Part shown: piece by piece, positions 50,350 to 59,435 of the stretch
How positions within the stretch are numbered: position 1 is the first letter of the stretch
Layout of the letters: each line of letters begins with the position of its first letter
Assembly: GCF_008329945.1 (NCBI RefSeq)
Contig: NZ_CP035807.1
Span: forward strand, 620,001 to 684,000
Origin: Thiospirochaeta perfilievii
GTDB lineage: Bacteria; Spirochaetota; Spirochaetia; DSM-2461
Direction: 5' to 3'
Length of the DNA stretch: 64,000 nt
Translations under genes and position numbers: made by a program
Notes under the pieces: generated by a model
Database searches by the model: none
What the model was told of the DNA's origin: nothing
What the model saw: only the letters and a program-made list of their open reading frames with translations

Positions 50350-51035
50350 GATTAAATATAACTAACATAGAGAAGAAATATAAATATTTTACATTAGGAC
50401 CTTTAAACATCAATATAAACAGAAGTTGTATTGTTGGCTTAGTAGGTAGAAATGGAGCTGGTAAAACAACACTGTTTAAATCCATATTTGGTCTCTATCC
50501 TAATAAGAAAACTAAACTCTATTTAAATGAAAAATTCCATAAGTACACAAGTAGTGAGGATAAAGAAAACATTGTGATGTTAACTGAAGTCTCAAGTTTT
50601 CCAAACTATATGAATGCTCATGAGATATCATCCATCTATTCTAAATTCTATAAAAACTGGGATAATCAGATGTTTCTTAGGATCGTTAACAAACTGGAAC
50701 TCTCACAATATAAAAGAGTTAAAGAACTATCCCTTGGTAATAAGAAAAAACTAGCTTTTGCAGCTGTATTAGCAACAAAAGCTCCTGTTATGTTATTAGA
50801 TGAACCCACTTCGAATATAGATCCTGTAACAAGACAGTTAATCTTAGATGAGTTAGCAGAATATATAAAAGAGAATGACTCGATTATCTTTTTTTCGTCA
50901 CATATTTTATCTGACATAAATAAGGTAGCTACTGAATTAATTTTAATTAATAAGGGGCAAATAGTTTATGATGGACCATTTGACCAGGTAGAACACACTG
51001 AGAGTAATGAGAAGATATTGGAGTTAATCAGATGA
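50346..51035 (+). CDS. ABC transporter ATP-binding protein, BcrA-like
   Basis: About 229 residues. Walker A is GRNGAGKTTLFKS, the signature is LSLGNKKKLAFA (in place of LSGGQ), Walker B is VMLLDEPTSNIDP, and the switch His is in FFSSHILSD. This type usually pairs with ABC-2 permeases exporting peptides or giving self-protection. Start set at 50346, overlapping the maturase stop; AAGGAG is 7 bases upstream. The two permease genes follow. Confidence 0.85.
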   Translation: MRLNITNIEKKYKYFTLGPLNININRSCIVGLVGRNGAGKTTLFKSIFGLYPNKKTKLYLNEKFHKYTSSEDKENIVMLTEVSSFPNYMNAHEISSIYSKFYKNWDNQMFLRIVNKLELSQYKRVKELSLGNKKKLAFAAVLATKAPVMLLDEPTSNIDPVTRQLILDELAEYIKENDSIIFFSSHILSDINKVATELILINKGQIVYDGPFDQVEHTESNEKILELIR

Positions 51036-51682
51036 TACATAATATTATTTACCTCGATATAAAAAACAGAGTGCCTTATTACACTTTTTTTACTCTAGGT
51101 TGTCTAATACTATCTATATTTATACCCATGTCATTTTTAATATTTGTTATGTTTATACTGCTAATGCGTATAAATCATATATGCTGTAATAAAGAGTTTC
51201 ATAATGGACTCTTTCAGTTCTATTTTATGTTACCCATTTCTAGAAAAGATGTGGTCTTAGGTAAAAATATAAGCCTTATGTTGGTATTAATAATAACAAT
51301 GATTGGTGTATTTATAGGATCTACCATTAGTAACGAGTTAGGATTTTCTAAAGTAACTGAAGGATTAACTAGTGAGTATGAACTGTTATTTCCGTATCTT
51401 GGTATATTATTAGGTTCGATACTACTAACGAATATTCAATATTTCTATTTCATTCTCCCATATGATGAGATTATAAGTAAAAACCGTATAATGATTTTTG
51501 TTGTTTTTGTTTTAATGATTGTATTCATACAGATATTAAATGATTCAACAATAGCTAAAGAGTTCATTAACCTATTAGAAAAAAATAGAATTAGCATAAT
51601 AATGTTCTCTATCCTATATTTTTTGACAGGTACATATATAACATCAAACAAAGTTGAATCTATGGACTGCCACAATGAATAA
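51032..51682 (+). CDS. ABC-2-type membrane permease, first subunit
   Basis: A 216-residue membrane protein with about six hydrophobic segments (for example FLIFVMFILLMRI, LMLVLIITMIGVFIGSTI, MIFVVFVLMIVFIQIL). QFYFMLPISRKDVVLGKNI is the conserved cytoplasmic turn of ABC-2 permeases. It overlaps the ATPase gene by 4 bases and the next permease gene by 8, so the three proteins form a unit. No catalytic motif. Confidence 0.75.
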   Translation: MIHNIIYLDIKNRVPYYTFFTLGCLILSIFIPMSFLIFVMFILLMRINHICCNKEFHNGLFQFYFMLPISRKDVVLGKNISLMLVLIITMIGVFIGSTISNELGFSKVTEGLTSEYELLFPYLGILLGSILLTNIQYFYFILPYDEIISKNRIMIFVVFVLMIVFIQILNDSTIAKEFINLLEKNRISIIMFSILYFLTGTYITSNKVESMDCHNE

Positions 51683-52232
51683 TACTTTAATTCAACTCCT
51701 AAGTATTCAGTTTCATAAAAACAGAAATATTATTATTGGATTGTTAGTAACATCGTTAATAACTACTCCAATTAGTTCTATAAATATCTCATTGAACAAT
51801 ATATTATTGTTAGTTATTACAGAGAGATATATCTATTATGAAGAAAATGAGAAGTTAATAAAGTTTAAATCATTACTACCTATAAGTAGGTTTTATCTGC
51901 TTATAAGTGACTATCTCTTCTTTATTTTATTAACACTAGGTTCAACTGGATTATCTCAGGTTATCCAAATAATTATTTTAGGGCATAACGTTAATCCTTT
52001 AAGTTTTTATGCTCTGTTAATAATATTAAATATACTATCTATTTACAGGCTTTTATCAGCAGAATTTGCCCAGATAATTATTTTCACGGGTCTTATCTAT
52101 AATCTTTTTAAGAGATATATCCCAGCAGAATTAACTATTTTTGATATTACAGAGAGTTTTTTTATAGTTTTAATATCTACTATTTTTATTTCAATTACAA
52201 CAATATTGTTATTTTCCAAAAAGGATCTTTAA
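51675..52232 (+). CDS. ABC-2-type membrane permease, second subunit
   Basis: About 185 residues with about five membrane segments (IIIGLLVTSLITTPI, FILLTLGSTGLSQVIQIIILG, FYALLIILNILSIYRL). The turn FKSLLPISRFYLLISDYLF matches the LPISR turn of the first permease, so they form a related pair. Start set at ATG 51675, which overlaps the first permease stop. It ends 1 base before a small truncated frame that meets the IS66 remnant. Confidence 0.7.
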   Translation: MNNTLIQLLSIQFHKNRNIIIGLLVTSLITTPISSINISLNNILLLVITERYIYYEENEKLIKFKSLLPISRFYLLISDYLFFILLTLGSTGLSQVIQIIILGHNVNPLSFYALLIILNILSIYRLLSAEFAQIIIFTGLIYNLFKRYIPAELTIFDITESFFIVLISTIFISITTILLFSKKDL

Positions 52233-52233
52233 A

Positions 52234-52410
52234 ATGTCAAATTACTCAGAAGTAAAACATAATAAACTATATAGACACACTAGTGGAGCTGAGATATATT
52301 TTGAAAAACAAGAAAGGGAGAGTGAATATTTTGTATCTCTTGGTTTTAAGACCAGTAAGCGGTTATTAATTCCACCTATACAGGTTTCAAAATTTCAGGT
52401 GTTTAGTTGA
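52234..52410 (+). pseudogene. N-terminal stub of an unknown gene, cut by an IS66 element end
   Basis: A 58-codon frame follows AAGGATCTTTAAA, the same ribosome-site layout as the maturase gene. Only the first 40 codons (MSNYSEVKHNKLYRHTSGAE and on to GFKT) are native; from 52355 the sequence is the GTAAGC end of an IS66 remnant and the frame runs into it before a chance stop. It was the next gene of the maturase operon; no family is recognisable from 40 residues. It may be a small precursor protein, but nothing proves this. Confidence 0.5.
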
Positions 52411-52858
52411 ACGGTAATAGTTTTTGATAATCTTCCTGTTTTTCACAATATGGTATTTTTCTTAAGATGTAATTAAAGTAATCACTAGCTTGGATATTAT
52501 TCATCTTCGCAGATTCAACAAGACTATATAATATTGCTGATGATTCGGCTCCTTTAGGACTGCCACTAAATATCCAGTTTTTACGTTTATGCGCTATAGC
52601 ACATAATAGACGTAACTTCTTATTTTCTGAAAGTCCTGAAGGAGCAAAATCTCTATGTTTTTTCTACTCTTTAATTGAAACTGCTAAGCTTAATGGATTA
52701 AATCCATATGCATATTTAAAGTGGCTTTTTGAAAATGTAGTTTTACTTTCAGAAGGTGAATCAATGGAACATCTCACTCCTTGGAATTGTGATTCGGTTG
52801 AAGTTAATAAGATTATGCATTAACTGCCCAAGAAAATGACGGATACTTTTAAGCTTAC
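52355..52858. mobile_element. Two IS66-family element remnants joined head to head
   Basis: Each end carries GTAAGC reading inward (52355 on the plus strand; 52858 on the minus strand), as at IS66 ends. On the minus strand 52403-52625 encodes SGSPKGAESSAILYSLVESAKMN and ends in LLPFN, the C-terminal piece of an IS66 transposase. On the plus strand about 52620-52823 encodes SESPEGAKSLCFFYSLIETAKLN and ends in KIMH, the same piece of a different IS66 transposase. Everything between the two is deleted. Confidence 0.75.
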
Positions 52859-52895
52859 AAATTATTACGTATCAAACTTAAAGTTAATCCTAAAT

Positions 52896-52926
52896 TCAAA
52901 AAGGCTACCCAAACCGGATAGCCTTT
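52896..52926 (-). terminator. Terminator after the Rhs-linked gene
   Basis: AAAGGCTA (52900-52907) pairs with TAGCCTTT (52919-52926) with a partly paired interior, and on the minus strand TTTTT follows. It is about 90 bases past the stop of the gene at 53016. Confidence 0.65.
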
Positions 52927-53015
52927 AGTATTAATTATTACCTGAAATATCCATAAGGGCTAGTTGAGCTGACCTACAAAGTAGGTTCTGCTCCAACTTT
53001 ATCTTATGGAAATTA

Positions 53016-53615
53016 TTATTCTACTACTTTTTGTTTATTACTAATTACTTCATCTATATATAAATTATGAATATTTAATTCATTAGCTTTAAGCTTTATA
53101 TTTTCAAATAAAAAATATTTCCCATAAAATTCTGTATGCTTATTAATGGGGTAAAAGTCATGACTATTATTAAAAAATAAATATGAACCAAAATAAAATT
53201 GTAAAAAAGCTCTATTTGATTTTACAAATCCAAACTTAGATTCAACTTCCTGCTTAAATGTGAACTTTTGATTTGGTAGCAGCTCAATAAACATATCCTT
53301 TTTTATTCTATAATCTATTTCTGAATCGAAAATGGTTCTATGCCTCTCAGAATTTGTCGAATTAAGAATTTTAGCTGATTTAAATCTTCCAATATAAAAT
53401 GAATGACTAATATTATCTTGATTTATTATGCTGTGGGTAAAAACATTATCTTCTTTATCATACTTTAATGTATAATAGACAGGAGAATCTAAAACAGGAG
53501 ATCTGTCATCAATTTCTGATACTAGGAAAATTAAACCATTGCTCTTAAAAACATTTTCTTGTGAGTATAATGGAAATATAATAATTACTAATTGGAGTAA
53601 AATTAATCTTTTCAT
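53016..53615 (-). CDS. Exported protein of unknown function downstream of Rhs, possible immunity protein
   Basis: About 199 residues. A signal peptide (MKRLILLQLVIIIFPLYSQ) directs it out of the cytoplasm; the remainder is mostly beta-rich with no known motif. I chose the ATG at 53615, overlapping the Rhs stop by ATGA, over a GTG two codons upstream. A gene coupled directly behind an Rhs toxin region is commonly its immunity gene; a secreted form would act on a toxin in the periplasm. No homology is claimed. Confidence 0.55.
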   Translation of the reverse strand: MKRLILLQLVIIIFPLYSQENVFKSNGLIFLVSEIDDRSPVLDSPVYYTLKYDKEDNVFTHSIINQDNISHSFYIGRFKSAKILNSTNSERHRTIFDSEIDYRIKKDMFIELLPNQKFTFKQEVESKFGFVKSNRAFLQFYFGSYLFFNNSHDFYPINKHTEFYGKYFLFENIKLKANELNIHNLYIDEVISNKQKVVE

Positions 53616-55485
53616 TCGCACTCACCATTATCTTCTGTATCATTAAAATCTTTTTCAAAGGAAGCTGCGGGTCTTGGAGGAATAGAATATTTCCATGGAT
53701 CTAGCAATACACCAACAACTGTTCCTAAATCAGGTTTTAGATCAAAATGTTGTGGATAATCCTCTTTTAATTGCTCCATTGTAGGAGTGTTTGGAGTTAT
53801 TCCTAATTCAATATCTACTTGTGCTGCATTATCAAATGCTTGCACTTCTTTATCAATACCATAAACAAAGCCTTGTGTAGCTTGAACATTATGAGTTCCT
53901 TCATGAGTTAATCTACCAGGTAATTCGTCTAATGTAATACTTAATGATGGATTATTATTTATATTTATAACCTCATCTTTAAAACCAAAATAATTTATAT
54001 GCTGAGCTCTAGTTGTTGTTCCTAGATCTTTATATTTTATCTGTCCCTTATCATTTAAATCTTTTAAATTTGATACAACTTTCTGGCCATAGTCAGTTTC
54101 ACCAAAGTTTGTCCCACCTATAACATCAATTGCAATAGTGATATCATCATCTCCTGGATTAGCTCTAAATTCAGCTAACCCCAACGGATCTATATAGTTA
54201 ATCGGATCATTCCCAACATAAGCATACCAGTTTGTGCCATCACGGATTGGATCAACAGTCGTCCATCTCATGTTAACCGGTGAATAGTCTCTAAATCCGT
54301 AATTATATAATCCTGTTTCCATATCTTCTATTTTACCATTATATCCGAAAAAGTTTTCCTTGTCAGGCCAATTCCACATATTAACAGTATTACCAAATAC
54401 AGTATATTTTACAGGTCTAATTGAATTATTTTCTTCATAAGCTACAACTGAACCTAAATTATCATGTCTATAAAAAGTTTCATGTGTATAATGCCATCTA
54501 GTTTCATCTGTTGTTAATACTTGCGAATACAAATAATCATGTTCTAAAACTTGAATATCATGCCAATTATTTGGATAAACTCTTTCTTCAAGCAATGTAT
54601 TAAAACTAAATCCATCATAAGTATAATTAGATACAGTCTCTTCTACACTTTTAAAACTTGCATTGGCTTTGCCTTTGTTCTTAAAATCTATATTGTTCTC
54701 GCTATAATAACCAACAGATCGAGAGTTTCTTCTTCCAATACATCGTATGTATAAGTTATTTTTTGTACATCTTCTATATAAGTAGATAGTCTGTTTTCAA
54801 AATTGTAGGACATATCAATTTCATTTCCATTAACAATCTCTTTAATCATATTTCCATTATAGTCAAACTCAAAGCTTTTTTTACCAGCTACTAACAATTG
54901 ATTTTCTTCATTGTAACTATAATCAACTGTACCAAAAGGAGTTGTTTTAGAATTTATATTACCATTCACATCATAGTTAAACTCTTCACTCCATATATTT
55001 TTATTAAAATCAAGATATTTCCATGATGGATTAATAAGATCTGAAGCGTCTCGAACTAATTGTTGCTCTTCAAATGACATGTCCCAACGATCTAAACTAT
55101 TTTTATTACTTCTTTTTCCATTATTTATCTTTAATTGTGAATTATAATTCCATATATCATGCTTATCTTTAAAATACCCTAAATCTTTTAATTCAGCAAA
55201 AGATTGTTTTAAATAGCCAGAGTCATAAGAATACTCTGCCTTTGCAAGCTGTCCTAAGGCATTGTAATCATATGAGCTCATTGCTCCTGTTTCATCTACA
55301 GAAAGTATTTTCTGTCCTAATTCATTATATACAAAACTTTCAGCTCGAACTATTTGTCGGCGGTTTTTATGTAAGTATGAAGTCATTCTTCCAACAGCAT
55401 CATAAGACATAATGGAAGTATCATTATCACTTTCTCTTAAAACTTCTTGACCAAGTTCATTGTAACTGATGTTAAACTCTCTAGT
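53612..55485 (-). pseudogene. Rhs-repeat protein, 5'-truncated and frameshifted, with metallopeptidase-like C-terminus
   Basis: The 3' half is clear Rhs: YxYNxxG repeats (NYTYDGFSF, YDYNALGQL), then the core GLYNYGFRDYSPVNMRWTTVDPIRDGTNWYAYVGNDPINYIDPLGL. A variable C-terminal region of about 180 residues follows, with LTHEGTHNVQA (HExxH) and a later EVQAFD, suggesting a zinc-metallopeptidase toxin. Near 54735 one base (G) is missing, which splits the frame into two. The 5' end is lost: the frame is fused to a transposase remnant at about 55485. It is therefore broken, unless the base loss is a sequencing error. Confidence 0.75.
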
Positions 55486-55964
55486 CATGGCACTATGGGA
55501 ATAATGTGTGTTTTCGTTTTTCTTAACTTTAGTTAAACAGTTTTTACAGCAGATGCTTTCTGATGAAAAGAACTCTGTACTATCAAGAGCCACCAGGATG
55601 GCTCCATTAAGTCCACTGTACTTTTTGAGATAACCATTTTTTTAATCCATTCGAAAGATTTTAAATATGCTGGATATAAAAGGGAGGCTTCACATTCATC
55701 AAGTAGGTTTCTTATATGATTATCTGTTGGAATCATCTCAATTCCAAATAATGATCTGGCATTATTTTTCCCTTTTGAGTTCTCCATGGCTTTCTGGTGT
55801 GAAAGGAACGATTGATTCTGCATATGAAAACATGAATAAGCGGCCTATGCGACATCTGACATTTTATATTGCGTGTTTCTCACTGATCTATTATCAGGGA
55901 AATGCTCAATGCTATCGTAGAGAAAAGATAAAAATGTATTAAATGCTGATTTTCCGGCTCCCAT
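55486..55964 (-). pseudogene. Transposase remnant (ISNCY/IS4-like), N-terminal half with stop and frameshift
   Basis: Read on the minus strand from ATG 55964, the frame gives MGAGKSAFNTFLSFLYDSIE, then a TAG stop after MSDVA. It continues with SFLSHQKAMENSKGKNNARS and MIPTDNHIRNLLD, and then shifts frame in an A-rich run near 55628. The second frame gives ILVALDSTEFFSSESICCKN, CLTKV and NTHYSH, a pattern known from DDE transposases. After THYSHSAM the sequence turns into Rhs repeats. It is inactive and was fused to the Rhs gene. Confidence 0.65.
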
Positions 55965-56104
55965 TGAAAATTTTATAACAGAAAAGCAAAAATTATAAAA
56001 CCCTTTTCAAGAGAATATTTTATAAAAAGTATTTTATGTTTATATTTGAACATTGCTATGCGATGGTTTTAATAAGGAGAATTGCTGACTGTAAACACTT
56101 AATA

Positions 56105-56133
56105 TTGATTTTATCACGACATTAAAATATAAT
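56105..56133 (+). promoter_or_regulatory. pyrF promoter
   Basis: TTGATT (56105-56110) and TATAAT (56128-56133) are 17 bases apart, 84 bases before the pyrF ATG. No PyrR-type attenuator or other hairpin is evident in the leader. Confidence 0.6.
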
Positions 56134-56216
56134 GTTTTGCGATAGAAGTATGTAATTCTCTATGTTAAAAGGAATTATACGTGTTTATAGAAAAATATAA
56201 AAAGGATGTAATATAT

Positions 56217-57008
56217 ATGTCATTTATGGAACAAGTTAAAAAGAGATGGGTAGAGAACAACACCCTTGTATGTGTTGGATTAGATCCTGATGTAGAGAAG
56301 ATACCAGCAAAATATAGGGAGTTAGAAAACCCTTTATTTGCATTTAATAAGGATATTATTGATGCTACAGCCCAGTACGTATGCTGCTACAAACCACAAA
56401 TTGCATATTATAACGGTGTTGGCCTTGAGAGGGACTTAGAGCTTACAATTAATTATATTCATGAGTCTTATCCAGGAATACCTGTAATATTAGATGCTAA
56501 ACGTGGAGATATTGGTTCAACAGCTCAAATGTATGTAAAAGAGGCTTTTACTCGATATAAAGCGGACTCTGTTACTGTAAACCCGTATATGGGTGGAGAT
56601 ACCTTGGAGCCATTTTTAGAACAAAAAGATAAGGCTACAATTATACTTTGTAGAACTTCTAACCCAGGAGCTGTTGATCTTCAGGACCTAGAAATTGATG
56701 GGAAACCACTCTATATGCATGTTGCTAGTAAGGCGACTAATAGTTGGAATAGGAATAAAAACATTCTTCTAGTAGTAGGTGCAACTTATCCTGAGGAGCT
56801 TAAAAAAATTAGAGAAGTTATTGGGGATATCCCATTTTTAACACCCGGTATTGGTGCTCAAGGTGGCGATGTGGAGAAGGCTGTTAAAGCTGGAACTACA
56901 CCAGATGGTACTGGAATGATAATTAACTCATCCCGTGGTATTATCTACGCAGAAGACCCTTCTATTGCAGCTAAAAGTTTAAGGGATGAAATAAACCTAT
57001 ATAGATAG
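56217..57008 (+). CDS. pyrF: Orotidine 5'-phosphate decarboxylase, type 2
   Basis: About 263 residues. The enzyme makes UMP from orotidine 5'-phosphate. LVCVGLDPDVEKIP and VILDAKRGDIGSTA (with the catalytic Asp-Lys-Asp array) and the C-terminal FLTPGIGAQGGDV are diagnostic of the long type 2 form. Start set at ATG 56217 with AAAAAGGAT upstream; an earlier in-frame GTG at 56181 lacks support. It lies just right of the decayed island, under its own promoter. Confidence 0.9.
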   Translation: MSFMEQVKKRWVENNTLVCVGLDPDVEKIPAKYRELENPLFAFNKDIIDATAQYVCCYKPQIAYYNGVGLERDLELTINYIHESYPGIPVILDAKRGDIGSTAQMYVKEAFTRYKADSVTVNPYMGGDTLEPFLEQKDKATIILCRTSNPGAVDLQDLEIDGKPLYMHVASKATNSWNRNKNILLVVGATYPEELKKIREVIGDIPFLTPGIGAQGGDVEKAVKAGTTPDGTGMIINSSRGIIYAEDPSIAAKSLRDEINLYR

Positions 57009-57014
57009 TAATAT

Positions 57015-57060
57015 AAAGGGGCTTTATTTAAAGTTGTATTTTTTAATAGCCCCTTTTTTT
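57015..57060 (+). terminator. Terminator after pyrF
   Basis: AAAGGGGCT (57015-57023) pairs with AGCCCCTTT (57048-57056) across a 24-base A/T-rich loop, then T run to 57060. On the opposite strand it overlaps the stop of the amino-acid ABC ATPase gene, so it may serve both. Confidence 0.75.
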
Positions 57061-57796
57061 ATTTAGTATGTTTTAAAACCTTATTTAGGAACTTTCTAAC
57101 CCTAGGATCTTCACTATTGTTTAATACATCACTTGCCGAACCACACTGAACAATCCCCTCATCCTCTATAAACATAACCTTATCAGCTGCTTCCTTGGCA
57201 AAACCCATTTCATGGGTAACTAGTACCAACTGCATTCCCTCATTTCTTAACTCATATATAAGGTCTAAAACTTCTGATGTATATTCAGGGTCTAAAGCTG
57301 ATGTAGGTTCATCTAATAAAAGATACTCCGGTTTTATTGCAACAGCCCTACATATTGCTATCCTCTGTTGTTGACCTCCTGATAGTGCTATAGGTTTTTT
57401 ATTCCCCTGATTCCCTAGATTAAACCTATCTAAAAGATCAAATGCCATCTCCTTTGCAATCTTAGGTTTTACATTATGAACCTTAATTAGGGGTAAGGTT
57501 ATATTTTCAACTGCAGTTAAGTGGGGAAATAGGTTGTATGCTTGATATACCATACCTATTCTTTTTCTATATTGGGATAGATATTTCTCGTCGTATATAA
57601 TTTGTTTATTATTAATTATTACATCTCCACCCTGGGGTTTTTCGAGGCCTGCTAATAACCTTAATAGGGTAGTTTTTCCCCCACCTGAGGGGCCTATTAA
57701 AACTAGAGAGTCAAAATCCTCTAGTTTTATTGAAACATCGGTTAAAACCCTATGATTTCCAAAACTCTTTGAGAGATTTTTAAGCTCAAGTTTCAT
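57059..57796 (-). CDS. Polar amino-acid ABC transporter, ATP-binding protein (GlnQ-like)
   Basis: A 245-residue ABC ATPase. Walker A is GPSGGGKTTLLR, Q-loop VYQAYNLFPHLTAVENI is typical of the amino-acid class, signature ALSGGQQQRIAICRA, Walker B YLLLDEPTSALDPE, and switch His VTHEMGFA. It overlaps the permease gene by 11 bases and completes the binding protein - permease - ATPase operon. Substrate class is by family, not by a specific residue. Confidence 0.9.
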   Translation of the reverse strand: MKLELKNLSKSFGNHRVLTDVSIKLEDFDSLVLIGPSGGGKTTLLRLLAGLEKPQGGDVIINNKQIIYDEKYLSQYRKRIGMVYQAYNLFPHLTAVENITLPLIKVHNVKPKIAKEMAFDLLDRFNLGNQGNKKPIALSGGQQQRIAICRAVAIKPEYLLLDEPTSALDPEYTSEVLDLIYELRNEGMQLVLVTHEMGFAKEAADKVMFIEDEGIVQCGSASDVLNNSEDPRVRKFLNKVLKHTK

Positions 57797-58577
57797 ATTT
57801 AAATTTCCTTTCTAAGTAGCCTGTTAATATAGATATAGGTATAGTTAATAGTAGATACCCAACTGCTAAAGGTACATAACTCTCAATTGTAGAGAATGTA
57901 TTTGCATTTATCTCCCTAGCTGCCATTGTAAACTCTTTAATAGCAATAATAGATAGAAGGGATGAGTCCTTAATTAAAGATGCAAACTGCCCTGCAAGGG
58001 GTGGTAAAACCCTGGTTAAAACCTGGGGAAAGAGAATATACCTATAGGTTTGTGTCTTACTTAACCCTATGGCCTTAGCAGTCTCCCTTTGTGTCTCTCC
58101 AATACTATCAACACCAGCTCTAATTATTTCTGCAATATAAGCACCGGAGAAGAAAGACATTATTATTACACCTGCTACATACCTATTATCTATACCAATA
58201 AAATTAGCCACAACATAGAAAAATATTAATATCTGTACTATTAGGGGGGTACCTCTAATAATTTCTATATATATTTTTGAAACGACTCTTAGCGGTAGGA
58301 ATCGACTTCTGCCAAAAACTCCAAAAAATAAACCTATAATAACACTAAATAGCAGACTTATTAGGGATAGAACTATTGTAGTGTAAAAACCAGTTAATAG
58401 GTTATCCTTATATTTATATACATTGTCCCACCTGAGATCATAATCAAGAATTGAGAAACCCTTAATTATAAATATTGCCAGAAAAATAAATATAATAGTA
58501 AAATTTAAGAGTATAGCCCCCCTCGGAGGTCTATCCGAGGGATTTTTTAATAAAAAATATCTTTTTAAACTAAACAT
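57786..58577 (-). CDS. Polar amino-acid ABC transporter, permease (HisM/GlnP-like)
   Basis: A 263-residue membrane protein with an N-terminal cytoplasmic stretch and about five membrane segments. GFYTTIVLSLISLLFSVIIG, EIIRGTPLIVQILIFFYV and AEIIRAGVDSIGETQRETAKAIGLSKTQTYRYILFPQVLTRVLPPL match the amino-acid permease family very closely. Its start adjoins the binding-protein stop. Confidence 0.9.
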   Translation of the reverse strand: MFSLKRYFLLKNPSDRPPRGAILLNFTIIFIFLAIFIIKGFSILDYDLRWDNVYKYKDNLLTGFYTTIVLSLISLLFSVIIGLFFGVFGRSRFLPLRVVSKIYIEIIRGTPLIVQILIFFYVVANFIGIDNRYVAGVIIMSFFSGAYIAEIIRAGVDSIGETQRETAKAIGLSKTQTYRYILFPQVLTRVLPPLAGQFASLIKDSSLLSIIAIKEFTMAAREINANTFSTIESYVPLAVGYLLLTIPISILTGYLERKFKYET

Positions 58578-59365
58578 TAAATATCAAAGAAAAATGGAAT
58601 TCCGGAATCATCGAAGATAGTCTTTATATATCCTAGATATTTATCACCTAACTTATTAAAGCCTCCATTATCCTGGTACTCTTTAATAAACTTATTAACA
58701 TCCCTTAAAAGCTCATCATTACCTTTTTTAACAGCCATTCCCCAATACCCCTCTGACCCTGGTAGAGGTTCTAGATTCATTCTTGTAGTTTCAATATTTC
58801 TTTGGTAATTTTCGTATACTGTTAAAACATCGTATATAAAAATATCTGCCTTCCCCTGGGAAACTTCTAAAACACAGGCTGCTACCTCATCAAAAAGTCT
58901 AACTTCCGCTTTTTTAAAAATATTTTTGGCTAAATTAGCTCCAGTAGTTCCAGATTTAACAGCAACAACTACACCCTCTTTATCAGCATCTGCAAAACCT
59001 GTTACTTTTGATTCATTATTAATTAGTAGGCTTAACCCAGACTTAATATACGGGTTAGAAAAGTCAACTACCTGAGCTCTTTCATCAGTAATTGTCATTG
59101 AGGATATAATGATATCCGCCTTATTTGTCTGTAAAGAAGGGATAAGGCCTGTCCATGCGATATTCTCAATAACCACTTCTCTACCTAAGTATTTACCAAG
59201 ATCCTTAGCAATATCTACACTTATTCCAGAAGGGTTTCCACTCTCATCACTCATTTCAAATGGTGGATATTGTAGTTCCATTGCAACTGTTAATTTATTA
59301 TTATTATCATCCTTACAACCAAGAAATGATAATAGAATTATTGATATTATTAATAACTTTTTCAT
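58577..59365 (-). CDS. Polar amino-acid ABC transporter, substrate-binding lipoprotein
   Basis: A 262-residue family 3 binding protein with a lipobox (LLSFLGC) near residue 17, so it should sit on the outer face of the inner membrane. ELQYPPFEMSDESGNPSGISVDIAKDLGKYLGREV and DIIISSMTITDERAQVVDFSNPYI are classical. Polar amino acid or glutamine-like ligands are possible; ligand residues were not resolved. Confidence 0.9.
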   Translation of the reverse strand: MKKLLIISIILLSFLGCKDDNNNKLTVAMELQYPPFEMSDESGNPSGISVDIAKDLGKYLGREVVIENIAWTGLIPSLQTNKADIIISSMTITDERAQVVDFSNPYIKSGLSLLINNESKVTGFADADKEGVVVAVKSGTTGANLAKNIFKKAEVRLFDEVAACVLEVSQGKADIFIYDVLTVYENYQRNIETTRMNLEPLPGSEGYWGMAVKKGNDELLRDVNKFIKEYQDNGGFNKLGDKYLGYIKTIFDDSGIPFFFDI

Positions 59366-59435
59366 CTATTAACTCCTTTTTAAATAGTATACTAAGGATT
59401 TAAATAAATAAAAAGTATTTTATTAGGAATAATTA

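Noticed and set aside
53612-54595. The 327-residue Rhs frame as a complete gene.
   Set aside because: Rhs repeats continue upstream in another frame after a single-base change near 54735, and its first ATG or TTG has no ribosome site; it is the end of a longer gene.
55667-55942. A 91-codon plus-strand frame over the transposase remnant.
   Set aside because: It is the opposite strand of a recognisable transposase and shows no family resemblance of its own.
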